From positions 1,994,001-2,058,000 of the forward strand of contig JACJYR010000001.1 of the NCBI GenBank assembly GCA_020636005.1: DNA of 64,000 nt, written 5' to 3'. The notes beneath the pieces were generated by a model that did no database searches, had not been told where the DNA came from, and saw only the letters and a list, made by a program, of their open reading frames with translations. The stretch's first letter is position 1. Every line of letters starts with the position of its first letter. A program made the position numbers and the translations under genes. The DNA comes from Lewinellaceae bacterium (GTDB taxonomy: Bacteria; Bacteroidota; Bacteroidia; Chitinophagales; Saprospiraceae). Below, in pieces: positions 1 to 8,554 of the stretch.

Positions 1-356
1 AATCGGGCACCTATGCTGTGACCGTGACCGATGCGAACGGCTGTACCGGTGCGGACGAAGTTGTGGTGACCATCGAGCCGAATGCCATCCACGAAGCGAC
101 ACTATCCGGCCAACTGGTCTTGTTCCCCAATCCAACTTCCGGTTGGTTGAACCTGGCCTTCAGCGAGTTTGAGGCAGCTGATTACACCATTGGTTTTTAC
201 GATGTAACGGGCAGGCTTTTGCTGTCGCAAAACCTAGTTATCAACGCTGCTGCGCAAAATGTCCGGTTGAACTTAAATGCCTTTTCCAAGGGGACTTATT
301 TGGTAAAAATAAGTTCGGAGAAGGGGGTCTTGGTGAGGAGGTTTTTGGTGCAGTAG
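1..356 (+). CDS. C-terminal part of a T9SS type A cargo protein (5' end outside window)
   Basis: The frame is open from base 3 to the TAG at 354-356, so this is the tail of a larger gene that enters from the left. The first residues (GTYAVTVTDANGC) resemble the last strand of the SprB/PKD-like repeats common in gliding adhesins. The final ~85 residues are a Por secretion tail: LFPNPTSG at the start, a YDVTGR core strand and a closing GTYLVKISSEKG, the usual signal for T9SS export and surface attachment. The body of the protein, and so its function, is not visible. The domain call is firm. Confidence 0.85.
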   Translation, partial: SGTYAVTVTDANGCTGADEVVVTIEPNAIHEATLSGQLVLFPNPTSGWLNLAFSEFEAADYTIGFYDVTGRLLLSQNLVINAAAQNVRLNLNAFSKGTYLVKISSEKGVLVRRFLVQ

Positions 357-376
357 GCACCGTTAAAATATTGGGG

Positions 377-420
377 AAATCCCCGCTTCGGTGAAAGCTG
401 GAGCGGGGATTTTTTATTTT
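377..420 (+). terminator. Intrinsic terminator of the T9SS cargo gene
   Basis: An 11-bp perfect stem (377-387 with 402-412, GC-rich core CCCCGC/GCGGGG) is followed directly by a T-rich run. It lies 21 bp after the stop codon of the cargo gene. Confidence 0.85.
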
Positions 421-430
421 TTTCGTTCTT

Positions 431-500
431 AGTTAAATCATGGTAATTTTCAAAAATCACCATAATTTAATTTTCCAAACAACTGAAAACGTGGCAATTA
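431..500 (+). repeat. Dispersed palindromic intergenic repeat, copy 1
   Basis: This ~70-bp sequence recurs at 43501-43570 (inverted) and 63676-63746. It holds an imperfect palindrome built on ATTTTCAAAAATCAC followed by a conserved tail TTTTCCAAACAACTGAAAA. The copies are alike but diverged. All three lie between genes. The remaining sequence up to 707 contains no convincing gene. Confidence 0.75.
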
Positions 501-707
501 TCCTTCGCACTAATGGGTTTTGTGCAAACCGTATTTTTTGTTGAGATGGTTGCGGAATAAACCATTTCAACCCTTCTCAACTATCTATACTGTCTCAACC
601 CTGTTGCTCATTTGCACAAAACTTATTGGCGTCGAGTATAACAAAACCCGGCAGGGCAAGTGTCAGCCATTGGGCCAGCTACCGTCTATCTTCCGCCGCC
701 CACCACG

Positions 708-1613
708 CTATCGTTTCGGAATTTTGATGTCGTACACCTTGTGCTTGGGGTTGGGGAGCTTCCAGTCCCGCAGCCAGGGGTTGTAGAGTTTCAGCATCCG
801 ATAGCTGATGCCGAACTGCCTGGCAAAGTCGCCCAGGTTGGAGATGGAGGTATCCACGGTGACGGTAGCGTATTGGTCGAGCGGGTTGTACATTTCCTCC
901 CGGCCCATTTCGAAGCCGAATTTTTCGGGGTTTTCCATTACTTCTTTCAGGGCTATGATGCGGAAGAGGTAGCGGTTGGTCTCCTCGTTGAGGTTGAGGT
1001 CGTAATAGTAGTTGGTTTTCTGGTTGTCCATTTCCTTGCGCAGGCCACCTGCACCCATATTGTAGGCGGCGGCGGTGAGCGTCCAGGTGCCGAATTGTTC
1101 TTTGTACCTTTTGAGGTATTGACAGGCGGCCCGGGTCGCTTTCTCTACGTTCAGCCGCTCGTCCACTTCGTCCCGCACTTCCAGGCCGTAGTCGGCGGCG
1201 GTGTCTTCCATAAACTGCCAGATGCCTTTTGCCCCGGCAGAAGAGGTGGAATAATTTCTGAAGTCGCTTTCCGCCACGGCGGCATATTTGAAATCGTCGG
1301 GGATGCCGTACTCCTTCAAAATCTTTTCCATGTCGGGGAAATAGCGGGCGCTGTTTTTCAGGTTCAGGATGGTAGAGGAGTGGCGGTAAGAGTTGATGAT
1401 GAGTTCCCGTTCCAGGCGTTCGCGCACGTCGAAGTTCTCTACGGGCACCCGTTCACCGGCAAACCAATAGTCGCCATCGGAATCCACATGCGGCACGTTG
1501 AAATAAACGGTGTCGCCATTGCTGGTAAAGAGCGTTTCCTTGGAAGATGAAAAAATAGCCACTGTTGCGAATGCGGCCAGGGCGGCGAGGTAAAATTTCA
1601 GGGATTGGGCCAT
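708..1613 (-). CDS. Membrane-anchored lytic transglycosylase (SLT domain)
   Basis: This 301-residue protein has one N-terminal hydrophobic segment (about 6-22), probably an uncleaved anchor or signal peptide, and a transglycosylase SLT domain at about 100-210. The family signature is visible: catalytic Glu about 115 in AVAESDF, then SAGAKGIWQFM and AAAYNMGAGG. The last ~50 residues resemble a degenerate LysM-type wall-binding module. It would cut the glycan strands of peptidoglycan in the periplasm, as MltD-like enzymes do. The start at 1613 is chosen because it gives a proper signal segment; the frame stays open to 1739 but would overlap the upstream gene. It lies 61 bp downstream of the DUF2480 gene. 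Confidence 0.88.
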   Translation of the reverse strand: MAQSLKFYLAALAAFATVAIFSSSKETLFTSNGDTVYFNVPHVDSDGDYWFAGERVPVENFDVRERLERELIINSYRHSSTILNLKNSARYFPDMEKILKEYGIPDDFKYAAVAESDFRNYSTSSAGAKGIWQFMEDTAADYGLEVRDEVDERLNVEKATRAACQYLKRYKEQFGTWTLTAAAYNMGAGGLRKEMDNQKTNYYYDLNLNEETNRYLFRIIALKEVMENPEKFGFEMGREEMYNPLDQYATVTVDTSISNLGDFARQFGISYRMLKLYNPWLRDWKLPNPKHKVYDIKIPKR

Positions 1614-1674
1614 AATAGGTGATGGTTCGAGGGTGGTTAGAAAGTTGTTTGAGATGGTTTGGAAATTGTGGGGC

Positions 1675-2193
1675 CTATTTCGCTTTTTTGTAGATGGGCA
1701 CGGTTGAGCAGGGTTCGCCGTACATGATGCTCTTGGCAAAAGGTTGCAATTTCCGTGTCAATTCGACGTAAGCAGAGGGTGGTACCGGTTTTTCGCTGCA
1801 TCCTTTGATGACGATGCGCTGGTCTTCGTACTGGGCGGCGTCAAGTTGGTCCAGGGCCTTTTGGAAGGTATGTTTGTAAAACTCATCGGGCGTACCCTGG
1901 AAAATATCTTTGGCAAAAGGTGCGGCATGCACGGTCACGAGCATGTAGGCCCAAACAGGGATGATGGCATCTGCCGAGCAGAACAGGGCGAGGTTTTTAC
2001 CTTCGTACTGCGACCAGTCGTGGTTGCCCAACGCTTCGCGGAAGTCTTTTTCTTTTAAAATCAACTCCATGAAAAGGAAACCTTTCAGGTCGAACAGCGC
2101 CAGTTCCTCCTGCGGGAAAAATTCTTCCAGCTTGAGGGTGACCAGCCCGCTGGCGGCCACTCTGTTGACCAATGGTTGTGCTACATCTTGCAT
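1675..2193 (-). CDS. DUF2480 family protein
   Basis: This 172-residue cytoplasmic protein without signal peptide matches the DUF2480 family, which is largely confined to Bacteroidota and has no assigned function. Its central part (HDWSQYEGKNLALFCSADAIIPVWAYM) and C-terminus (VELTRKLQPFAKSIMYGEPCSTVPIYK, split here for reference) are the family's usual conserved blocks. Cys residues in FCSAD, KGCSEKP and GEPCSTVP recall a metal or redox site, but that is inference. It sits in a leftward block with scpB upstream (30-bp gap) and the transglycosylase downstream. Confidence 0.8.
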   Translation of the reverse strand: MQDVAQPLVNRVAASGLVTLKLEEFFPQEELALFDLKGFLFMELILKEKDFREALGNHDWSQYEGKNLALFCSADAIIPVWAYMLVTVHAAPFAKDIFQGTPDEFYKHTFQKALDQLDAAQYEDQRIVIKGCSEKPVPPSAYVELTRKLQPFAKSIMYGEPCSTVPIYKKAK

Positions 2194-2222
2194 AGGTTGT
2201 CGTTTTTCAACAAAATTAATTT

Positions 2223-2855
2223 TCAGTTTTCATGCCCTAAGGTTTCCCTGCTGTCCTCCTTTCCTGCCCATTGGTCGCCGTCCACCGTTTCCTCCAGGGG
2301 TGCCCTTTCGCCGATTTCGCTGCCGGGTTCTTTGAAGTCCTTGGGCTTGGGCAGGTCGTTCAGGCTTTTGAGGCCGAAGTAGTCCATAAACTTGATGCTC
2401 GTGCCGTAGAGCAGCGGCCTGCCTGGCCCTTCGCTCCTGCCGACAATGGAAACAAGCTCCTTCTCCAGAAGTTTTTGCAGGGAGTAATCGCAGCTCACGC
2501 CCCGGATGGCCTCGAGGTCGGATTTGCTCACCGGCTGCTTATAGGCGATGATGGACAGCGTCTCGATGGCTGCCTGGGAGAGGCGTTTTTTTGTGGTCTG
2601 TTTCAGCCAGGTGGCGATGGTGGGGTGGTAGGCTCCCTTGGTCATGAACTGCAGGCCCCCAGCGATTTCCACCAGTTCGATGGCAAATTCCGGTGCGTTG
2701 TACCGCTCCCTGATTTGGCCGATGGCTGCTTCGAGGTCTGCCTCCTCCAATGTTGTTTCAAAGGTCTCTTCCAGGCAGGCTTTGATTTCTTCCTGGGAAA
2801 TGGGGGAGTCCGTGGCAAAGACCAGGCCTTCGATGTGTTGGGCTAATTTTTCCAA
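2223..2855 (-). CDS. scpB: Segregation and condensation protein ScpB
   Basis: This 210-residue winged-helix protein is the SMC-kleisin accessory subunit that binds ScpA and helps compact and separate the new chromosomes. The family core is plain: HIEGLVFATDSPIS at the start, then LSQAAIETLSIIAYKQPVSKSDLEAIRG (two adjacent stretches) and VGRSEGPGRPLLYGTS. The C-terminal ~40 residues form an acidic, low-complexity tail typical of Bacteroidota members. The start codon is TTG, since there is no ATG or GTG upstream in frame and the N-terminus aligns with known ScpB starts. scpA is not next to it. Confidence 0.92.
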   Translation of the reverse strand: MEKLAQHIEGLVFATDSPISQEEIKACLEETFETTLEEADLEAAIGQIRERYNAPEFAIELVEIAGGLQFMTKGAYHPTIATWLKQTTKKRLSQAAIETLSIIAYKQPVSKSDLEAIRGVSCDYSLQKLLEKELVSIVGRSEGPGRPLLYGTSIKFMDYFGLKSLNDLPKPKDFKEPGSEIGERAPLEETVDGDQWAGKEDSRETLGHEN

Positions 2856-3007
2856 AAAATAAGTTGTGTTTGATAGTTCTACTTTTTGCTTTTAGCTTTT
2901 TTCCGTTGGCTTTTTGTTTTGGCCAATGGCCAATAGCGTATGCACCTAACCTGGCAGTGTCAGCCAAAAAGATAGTGGCGGCAAAGGTAGGGATTTTGCA
3001 CTTACTC

Positions 3008-3892
3008 CTAATTCCAACAGTCTGCTTCAACTTTTTTCTTAAAAGGCAAATCCCGGGTCAGCCGCAGGAAAGTATTTTGGTTGTGGTCGGGGTTGGCGGT
3101 GGGCGGCACGTCCTGGAAATAGAAATCGGCAATGCCGGCGATGCCATTGAGTTGGTAGGCCACATTGACCATGCAGGCGGCGGTGGAAGCGGCCTCCCCG
3201 GGATGGAGTTGTGTGTGCCTGGAAATGGCCCTTTCCCGGTAGAGGGCGATTTGCCGCTCGGTAGGCCGGTCGAAAAGCATCTTGCTGATCTCCGGCCGGG
3301 AAGGCACATAGCGCACGATGAACTCGTCGCCCTGTTCGATCGGCATGCCATTTTTCAACAGGATCAAAGGCATGGTCTGCATCGTGGGAGAGGCAGTATA
3401 GCCCTGGTTGTTGGCCACGAACTGATAGGATATTTCTGGTTGGGCATCCCCTTTTTTCAAATAAATCTTGCCTACGGTTTCACGGCCCTGCTGCACCAAT
3501 AGTTCTTCCGCTTTGATATAGGGGCTTTTTTTGACCGCATTGCTCCAAAGGACAAAAGCAGCTACCAGCACCGAAAAAATGGCGAGCGCCGCCGCCAACT
3601 GCCTGGCGAACTTCCGCTCCATGGCATTTCTCGCCCGGTTCCTCGGCGTGTCGGCCTTGCGGTCTATGTTGAAAAAATAGTACATCTCTTCGCCCCGCCG
3701 TTCCAATTGAATGTGGCAAAGCTCGTCTTCGATAAAAAAGGTGTACTCTTTGGTGTCCAATACCTTGAAATCGATGGTCACTATTTTGGCACCTACATAG
3801 ATGATCAAATGGCCCGACTTATTGCTGTGCAACAGCCCGACCGGGTAGTTCCTTCCGCCTCCGGCGACGTATGTCCAGGTGTAGTGGTTCAA
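3008..3892 (-). CDS. Single-pass membrane protein of unknown function
   Basis: This 294-residue protein is not of a family I recognise. It has an N-terminal soluble part of ~95 residues rich in beta-strand pattern, with basic residues (RNRARNAMERKFARQ) before one clear membrane segment at about 98-115. A ~180-residue C-terminal part with a possible beta-rich fold follows (RETVGKIYLKKGDAQPEISY). By the positive-inside rule the C-terminal part would be outside the cytoplasm. The only start is TTG at 3890-3892: no ATG or GTG occurs in frame before the upstream stop. Base use fits a real gene. It precedes scpB by ~150 bp. Confidence 0.6.
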   Translation of the reverse strand: MNHYTWTYVAGGGRNYPVGLLHSNKSGHLIIYVGAKIVTIDFKVLDTKEYTFFIEDELCHIQLERRGEEMYYFFNIDRKADTPRNRARNAMERKFARQLAAALAIFSVLVAAFVLWSNAVKKSPYIKAEELLVQQGRETVGKIYLKKGDAQPEISYQFVANNQGYTASPTMQTMPLILLKNGMPIEQGDEFIVRYVPSRPEISKMLFDRPTERQIALYRERAISRHTQLHPGEAASTAACMVNVAYQLNGIAGIADFYFQDVPPTANPDHNQNTFLRLTRDLPFKKKVEADCWN

Positions 3893-5540
3893 GCGATTGG
3901 CATTGGTGACTGATTGCTGGTAAACCCTTCCAAATAATGAAAGTAGTTACTAAAGAAACAGTTTTTTCACCAATGGTTCTATCTTAAAACTGCAAGCTGG
4001 CTTTCTTTTTTGGAAAAATAATGGACTTGGAAAAAGTCTCCATTGCAGCTAACCCAAAACAAGAAAAGGGATAGAGGGCCGAAGCCCTTTATCCCTTATT
4101 CCTGTGGAAATACGTTCTTAGCCTTCGCTAATTCCGTAATCTCCGATTTGCCTTGTGAGGGGGCTTCCCTTTCCGCCCGGGGGCAGATTGGAAAAGACCT
4201 CCCGCAAGGACTTGGCGGGGCTTTCGCACTTCGGCTTTCTGTCCCTGGCTTCCCTGTCCCTGTCCCTAAGTGGTTATGCGATACATTGCCACCATTGCTG
4301 CCGAAGCAGGCATTTCAGGACGAGAAACAAGGTAGTGGCGGGAACCCGAAGGCAAGGATCGCTCCCTGCAAAAGGGCAATGGACACTGCCCTTCCTTCCG
4401 TGTTCAGCACCCTCCTGTCTTTGGTTGGTTTCCGCCTTTTTCCCCCAAAGGGGATAGCTGGCTGAAATAATGCCGCCGACAGGTTTGGCCTCTTTCTTTT
4501 GTATTTTGACCGCAAGCGCCAGCCGGGCTTTTCAGCCTGGCCCGCACACATGGCCTGCTGTCTGGCAGCGGGTCAATCGGCACTTTGAGGTTGGCCACTT
4601 TTGCATGTTTTGGCCTTCATAGAAGGAAAAACAGGCCTTTGCGGCGGCCATTCGGTGCCTTGCGGAAGCGGCTATGCCCAGAGGGCATTGCCGACTTCAA
4701 TGTTTGCCTGTGGTTTTCCAGCCGACGTTTGTTCGCTTCCTGCTCACTCCGCAGGGCGGGGAGAACAGGCAGTGATTTTCTTTCGGCACACCAGCTCTGC
4801 TGCCTCGCTGTGGATGTTTTTCTTTTGCTTTTTCCAGTGGCGCAGGCCCATCCGAAGACGGCTTTTGCACCACGCCCCAAAGGGCCGGAATTGGCAATTG
4901 AACCGTTTCCATCATTTCCCGGACTGTGCGGGTACAGCTACGGCCTGCCTTGCTGGCGGGATGAGCCTCAATAGTATAAGGCTATCCAGCACAGGCTTCA
5001 TTTGTCAAATACGCTTGAAAGAGAACCGTTGCCACGCACCCCCGGCTTTGCCTGCGGCCACATTTTCCGTAGAAACTGCTGCCAATGAAACCTTCCGGCT
5101 TCCAGGCATTGCCAGGCATGTATGGCAGTTAGCAACCCGTGTTCAGATAAGGGCACAATCGAACCAGGTATAGTCTTGATGGGCTTGCGGCTAAGGGAAT
5201 TTTTAACTTCGCCGGTTGCACCCTTTCGGATATTCAACCGGTGTAGCGCCACTTTGCAGTGGGTTCCCTGGTGAAATAGATTATTCCGGTGACCGCTGAT
5301 CCCTGAAGAGGATTTCCCGGGATTACCCGACCTGGCCTGGCCGACCTGTACACTTTTGCTGGTGTACGGTTGGCGCCTTTATCCTGAAACAGAAGCGTTG
5401 CCGCACCTGCATTTCAAAATTTAAAAACCTACGAATGAAATATCAATGAGGTGTGCCAGCCAATCTCCATTTTTCAATAAAAACTGCTAAACCGGTTTGC
5501 CTCCCGAATGGGAAATGAACCTGGCTACACGGCACATTTT
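3893..5540. other. Gene desert of ~1.6 kb next to the candidate origin
   Basis: No frame here gives a protein that looks real. Open frames occur on both strands and overlap one another (for example 4601-5173 forward and 4998-5252 reverse), with many Cys, Pro, Arg and Trp residues typical of chance frames in GC-rich DNA. A 14-bp stem with a CGAA loop lies at 4066-4097, just after a smaller hairpin at 4021-4044. The segment 4100-5300 is GC-rich with many short G and C runs, unlike the AT-rich intergenic DNA elsewhere in the window. It could be a decayed element or a long structured RNA; nothing seen decides this. Confidence 0.6.
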
Positions 5541-5730
5541 TAACTTAACAAAATGCAAGTGTTTATCTTTATTTCAAAATAAAATACTGACTTTTCAGTA
5601 TTTGAAAAAAGTATTCTGCTATAAAAGTGGTAGCAAAGATGATTTGATTCGTTTGTTAAGTCAAGGTTAAGGAGCCCCATTTTATCCACAAACTATCCAC
5701 ATACGTTATCCACATTTGTTAAGTCGTTGG
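5541..5730. other. oriC: Candidate chromosomal replication origin (DnaA boxes plus AT-rich unwinding region)
   Basis: Three DnaA boxes stand in the same orientation: TTATCCACA at 5682-5690, CTATCCACA at 5693-5701 and TTATCCACA at 5706-5714. Two are exact consensus. A decamer TTTGTTAAGT occurs directly on both sides (5652-5661, 5715-5724) and once inverted at 5543-5552. Between them lies an AT-rich stretch (5553-5650) suited to strand opening, including a 9-bp inverted repeat at 5582-5603. Genes to the left run leftward and the next gene to the right runs rightward. dnaA is not adjacent, which is common in Bacteroidota. The box cluster is seen; the function is inferred. Confidence 0.62.
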
Positions 5731-6010
5731 CCTGTAAATTATTAGGGGCAGGGAGCGGCGTTTTGCCTCGCTGTTCCCGACTGGAACAGGTAAAGTTTTT
5801 TTGAAACGATGGCCCCCGCAGCAATTCTGGCAAAGAATTTTAACCCATCCAACCCTTACAATGCCAATCAGCAAAATTATCCGCACCTTTGCACTGGAAA
5901 AAAAATAAAGAAATGAGGAGTGAGGCGGCGAGAGCGTTGGCCATTCAGGCTGGTAGTATTGTTTAAAACCCCGCTCGCAAACCGGTTTACGACTTTTATA
6001 ATCAATCAAT

Positions 6011-7690
6011 ATGAAATTTCAGGAACTCGACCTCATAGAACCCATCTTGCGGTCATTGAAAGAAGAGGGGTACGATACCCCGACCCCCATCCAGCAGCAG
6101 TCCATCCCCCATTCCCTCGAAGGGCGCGACCTGTTGGCCTGCGCCCAAACCGGCACAGGAAAGACGGCAGCCTTTGCCATCCCCATTTTGCAAAACCTGC
6201 ACAAACGGCTCGGTTCACACCCTTCGGACAGGCAAATAAAAGCGCTCATCCTTACGCCTACCCGTGAACTGGCCATACAGATAGAGGAAAGTTTTCAAAA
6301 CTATGGCCGGCACTTGCAATTGCGAAAGTTGGTCATTTTTGGTGGCGTCGGCCAGACGCCGCAGGAGAATGCGCTCCGCAAAGGCGTGGACATCCTCGTG
6401 GCGACCCCCGGCCGTTTGCTCGACCTGATGAACCAGGGCATTGTCAATTTAAGGCACATCGAATTTTTTGTGCTTGATGAAGCCGACCGGATGCTGGACA
6501 TGGGATTCATCCACGATGTGCGCAAGGTGATTAAAGTATTGCCCGAAAAGCGGCAGACGCTTTTCTTCTCCGCTACCATGCCGCCGGAGATAGCCAAGCT
6601 GGCCCACGACATCCTCACCGATCCAATAAAAGTGGCCGTGACGCCCGTTTCCTCCACGGTTGATGCCATCGAGCAGTCGATCTTTTTTGTAGGTAAAAAA
6701 CAAAAGCGGAAACTGCTCATCCATTTGCTCAAAACGGCGGACATCACCAACGCCCTCGTGTTCACCCGCACCAAGCACGGCGCCAACCGGGTGGCGCAGG
6801 AACTCGGCAGGACCGGCATCAAAGCTATGGCCATCCACGGCAACAAGTCGCAGACCGCCCGCCAGCAGGCGCTCGGAAAATTCAAAATCGGCGACATACG
6901 GGTACTCGTCGCAACGGACATTGCCGCACGGGGCATTGATCTGGAAGAGCTTTCGCACGTCATCAATTTCGATTTGCCCAACATCCCCGAATCCTACGTC
7001 CACCGCATTGGGCGGACCGGCAGGGCCGGGGCCAGCGGCATCGCCTTTTCTTTTTGCGACGATGAGGAAAAGGAGTACCTGCGGGACATCCAGCGGCTCA
7101 TCAAAAAGCAGATTCCCGTAGTGGAAGATCATCCGTTCCCATTGGGCGGAACTTATGAGGACGACGAAGCGCCCTCCCATTCCGACCGGCCAGAGCGGCA
7201 GCCCAACAGGGGGCAGCGCAGTAGCAATCCTTCTTTCCAGCGGCGCAACAGGCCGGAAAGGCGGCCTTCCAACAACCAGCGATCCAATGATTCGCCGGAA
7301 GGCGGAACGCAAACAGAATCCCGCCCGCAAAGGGAGAACCAACGCCAAGGCCAGGGTGGCCGCCCGGGCCAGCAGCAGCGCAGCAGGCCCGACCGCCGGC
7401 CCAGTAATAACCGGGATGCCGCACCGAATGGCGGGCAGGAAGAAAGGCAGCGACGCCTGGACAACCCGCCAAAAGAACAACCTGCCAGCCAGGATCAGCC
7501 CGCCGCCAAAAAGCAGGAAGAAAAAAAGGAAAACACCAGCAAGTGGTCATCCCTCTTTAAGGAGACTGCTGGCAAAAAGGGTTTTATCATCAAAAGCGAC
7601 CGGGACGAGAACAAGAAAAAGTGGCAGGGCGGCGGCAACCCGAACAAAGGCGGGGGTGGCAGGCCGAACAGAAGGGGCGGTAAGCGTTAA
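6011..7690 (+). CDS. rhlE: DEAD-box ATP-dependent RNA helicase, RhlE type
   Basis: This 559-residue protein has a helicase core of ~375 residues with all motifs: Q motif (YDTPTPIQQQS), I (AQTGTGKT), Ia (PTRELA), II (DEAD), III (SAT), V (ATDIAARGID) and VI (HRIGRTGRAG). A ~180-residue low-complexity tail rich in Arg, Gly, Asn, Gln and Pro follows, as in Bacteroidota RhlE proteins, and probably binds RNA non-specifically. Such enzymes unwind short RNA duplexes during ribosome assembly and RNA decay. It is the first gene to the right of the candidate origin and stands alone; the Fic gene converges on it and overlaps its stop codon by 4 bp. Confidence 0.93.
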   Translation: MKFQELDLIEPILRSLKEEGYDTPTPIQQQSIPHSLEGRDLLACAQTGTGKTAAFAIPILQNLHKRLGSHPSDRQIKALILTPTRELAIQIEESFQNYGRHLQLRKLVIFGGVGQTPQENALRKGVDILVATPGRLLDLMNQGIVNLRHIEFFVLDEADRMLDMGFIHDVRKVIKVLPEKRQTLFFSATMPPEIAKLAHDILTDPIKVAVTPVSSTVDAIEQSIFFVGKKQKRKLLIHLLKTADITNALVFTRTKHGANRVAQELGRTGIKAMAIHGNKSQTARQQALGKFKIGDIRVLVATDIAARGIDLEELSHVINFDLPNIPESYVHRIGRTGRAGASGIAFSFCDDEEKEYLRDIQRLIKKQIPVVEDHPFPLGGTYEDDEAPSHSDRPERQPNRGQRSSNPSFQRRNRPERRPSNNQRSNDSPEGGTQTESRPQRENQRQGQGGRPGQQQRSRPDRRPSNNRDAAPNGGQEERQRRLDNPPKEQPASQDQPAAKKQEEKKENTSKWSSLFKETAGKKGFIIKSDRDENKKKWQGGGNPNKGGGGRPNRRGGKR

Positions 7691-8451
7691 ATTTTCAGGC
7701 TTTCCGGCAACATTTTTAAAAAAGCCAGGCATTTGGTATAATCCAATTCATAGTAGTTTACCCCAAGATTGATATTTTTGTAGTAATCGGAGAGATGGTC
7801 TTTATAAAATTTTTCAGATTGTATCGCCCAAGCCCTCCCGTTGATTTTTTGAGACAAAAACCATTTTTCTAGCAACCTTGCCATGCGCCCATTTCCGTCC
7901 CAAAATGGATGGATATGGGCGAGCTTGAGGTGTATTAAAGCGGCGTGGTAAAAATCTTCCTCCCAAGTAGAGTCTGCTTTTAACAAGGTTGAAATATCTC
8001 TAAAAAATTCCTTCATGGCGTCGGCCACTTTCTCTGGTTCAATGGCCAAATAAACCAGTCCACCACTATCGAAAACCCCCATCCGGTCATTTCGGTAAAT
8101 ACCCTGCTTGCCTTTTGCCAATAAAGACTTGCCCATTATCTGGTGGGTTTTCAGAAAATTCTTTTCGTTCAATGGATGTGCCAAGCAAAATTGATAGGCC
8201 CTCACTAAATCTTCAATTTCCTGCACCTCTTTACCCGATTTAAAATTTTCCTTGGCCGTAATCGAATTCATGTATGAATTCAAATCAACCGAATTGCCCT
8301 CAATATTGGAAGAAAATACAGCCGACGCCTGCATTCGATAAGCGACATCCACGCTGGAATTGGAAACATCGAACGCTTCCAGCAAAGCAGGGATTTGATG
8401 GCCAATTTCTTTTTGATACTGTTCAAAATATGTCTTTTCGACGATGCGCAT
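7687..8451 (-). CDS. Fic family protein (probable AMP transferase)
   Basis: This 254-residue protein has the full Fic active-site loop HPFWDGNGR at about 181-189. A probable N-terminal inhibitory motif (SSNIEG, about 47-52) matches the S/T-x-x-x-E-G/N rule, so it is a self-inhibited class II Fic enzyme. Fic proteins transfer AMP (or other nucleotide parts) to hydroxyl groups of target proteins; the target here is unknown. I start at the ATG at 8451; a TTG at 8472 in the same frame would add 7 residues. It converges on rhlE and is divergent from uvrB. No antitoxin partner is next to it. Confidence 0.88.
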   Translation of the reverse strand: MRIVEKTYFEQYQKEIGHQIPALLEAFDVSNSSVDVAYRMQASAVFSSNIEGNSVDLNSYMNSITAKENFKSGKEVQEIEDLVRAYQFCLAHPLNEKNFLKTHQIMGKSLLAKGKQGIYRNDRMGVFDSGGLVYLAIEPEKVADAMKEFFRDISTLLKADSTWEEDFYHAALIHLKLAHIHPFWDGNGRMARLLEKWFLSQKINGRAWAIQSEKFYKDHLSDYYKNINLGVNYYELDYTKCLAFLKMLPESLKI

Positions 8452-8477
8452 GGACAGCTTAAATTTTTCCAAAAATA

Positions 8478-8485
8478 CAAAGTTA
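8478..8485 (-). promoter_or_regulatory. Probable -7 promoter element of the Fic gene
   Basis: On the minus strand the sequence reads TAACTTTG, an exact match to the Bacteroidota -7 box TAnnTTTG. It ends 26 bp before the chosen ATG. A TTTTG lies ~16 bp upstream, slightly close for the -33 box. Confidence 0.5.
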
Positions 8486-8518
8486 TGGCTTCATAAAGTC
8501 GCAAAACTTAAGCCTCCT

Positions 8519-8526
8519 TACCTTTG
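8519..8526 (+). promoter_or_regulatory. Probable -7 promoter element of uvrB
   Basis: TACCTTTG matches the Bacteroidota -7 box TAnnTTTG exactly and ends 28 bp before the uvrB ATG. No good -33 TTTG is seen at the usual distance. Confidence 0.5.
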
Positions 8527-8554
8527 TTCCTTTCAATCAAACTCATTCCGCCCG

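Noticed and set aside
520..786. 88-residue plus-strand frame
   Set aside because: It runs into the transglycosylase gene on the other strand and has no domain or signal.
4043..5252. Several 70-190 residue open frames on both strands
   Set aside because: They overlap one another in different frames, have odd composition and no family pattern.
4100..5300. tmRNA, RNase P RNA or SRP RNA in the gene desert
   Set aside because: I found none of their conserved core sequences by eye.
5719..6009. 96-residue minus-strand frame between the DnaA boxes and rhlE
   Set aside because: It covers the rhlE promoter region and has no features of a real protein.
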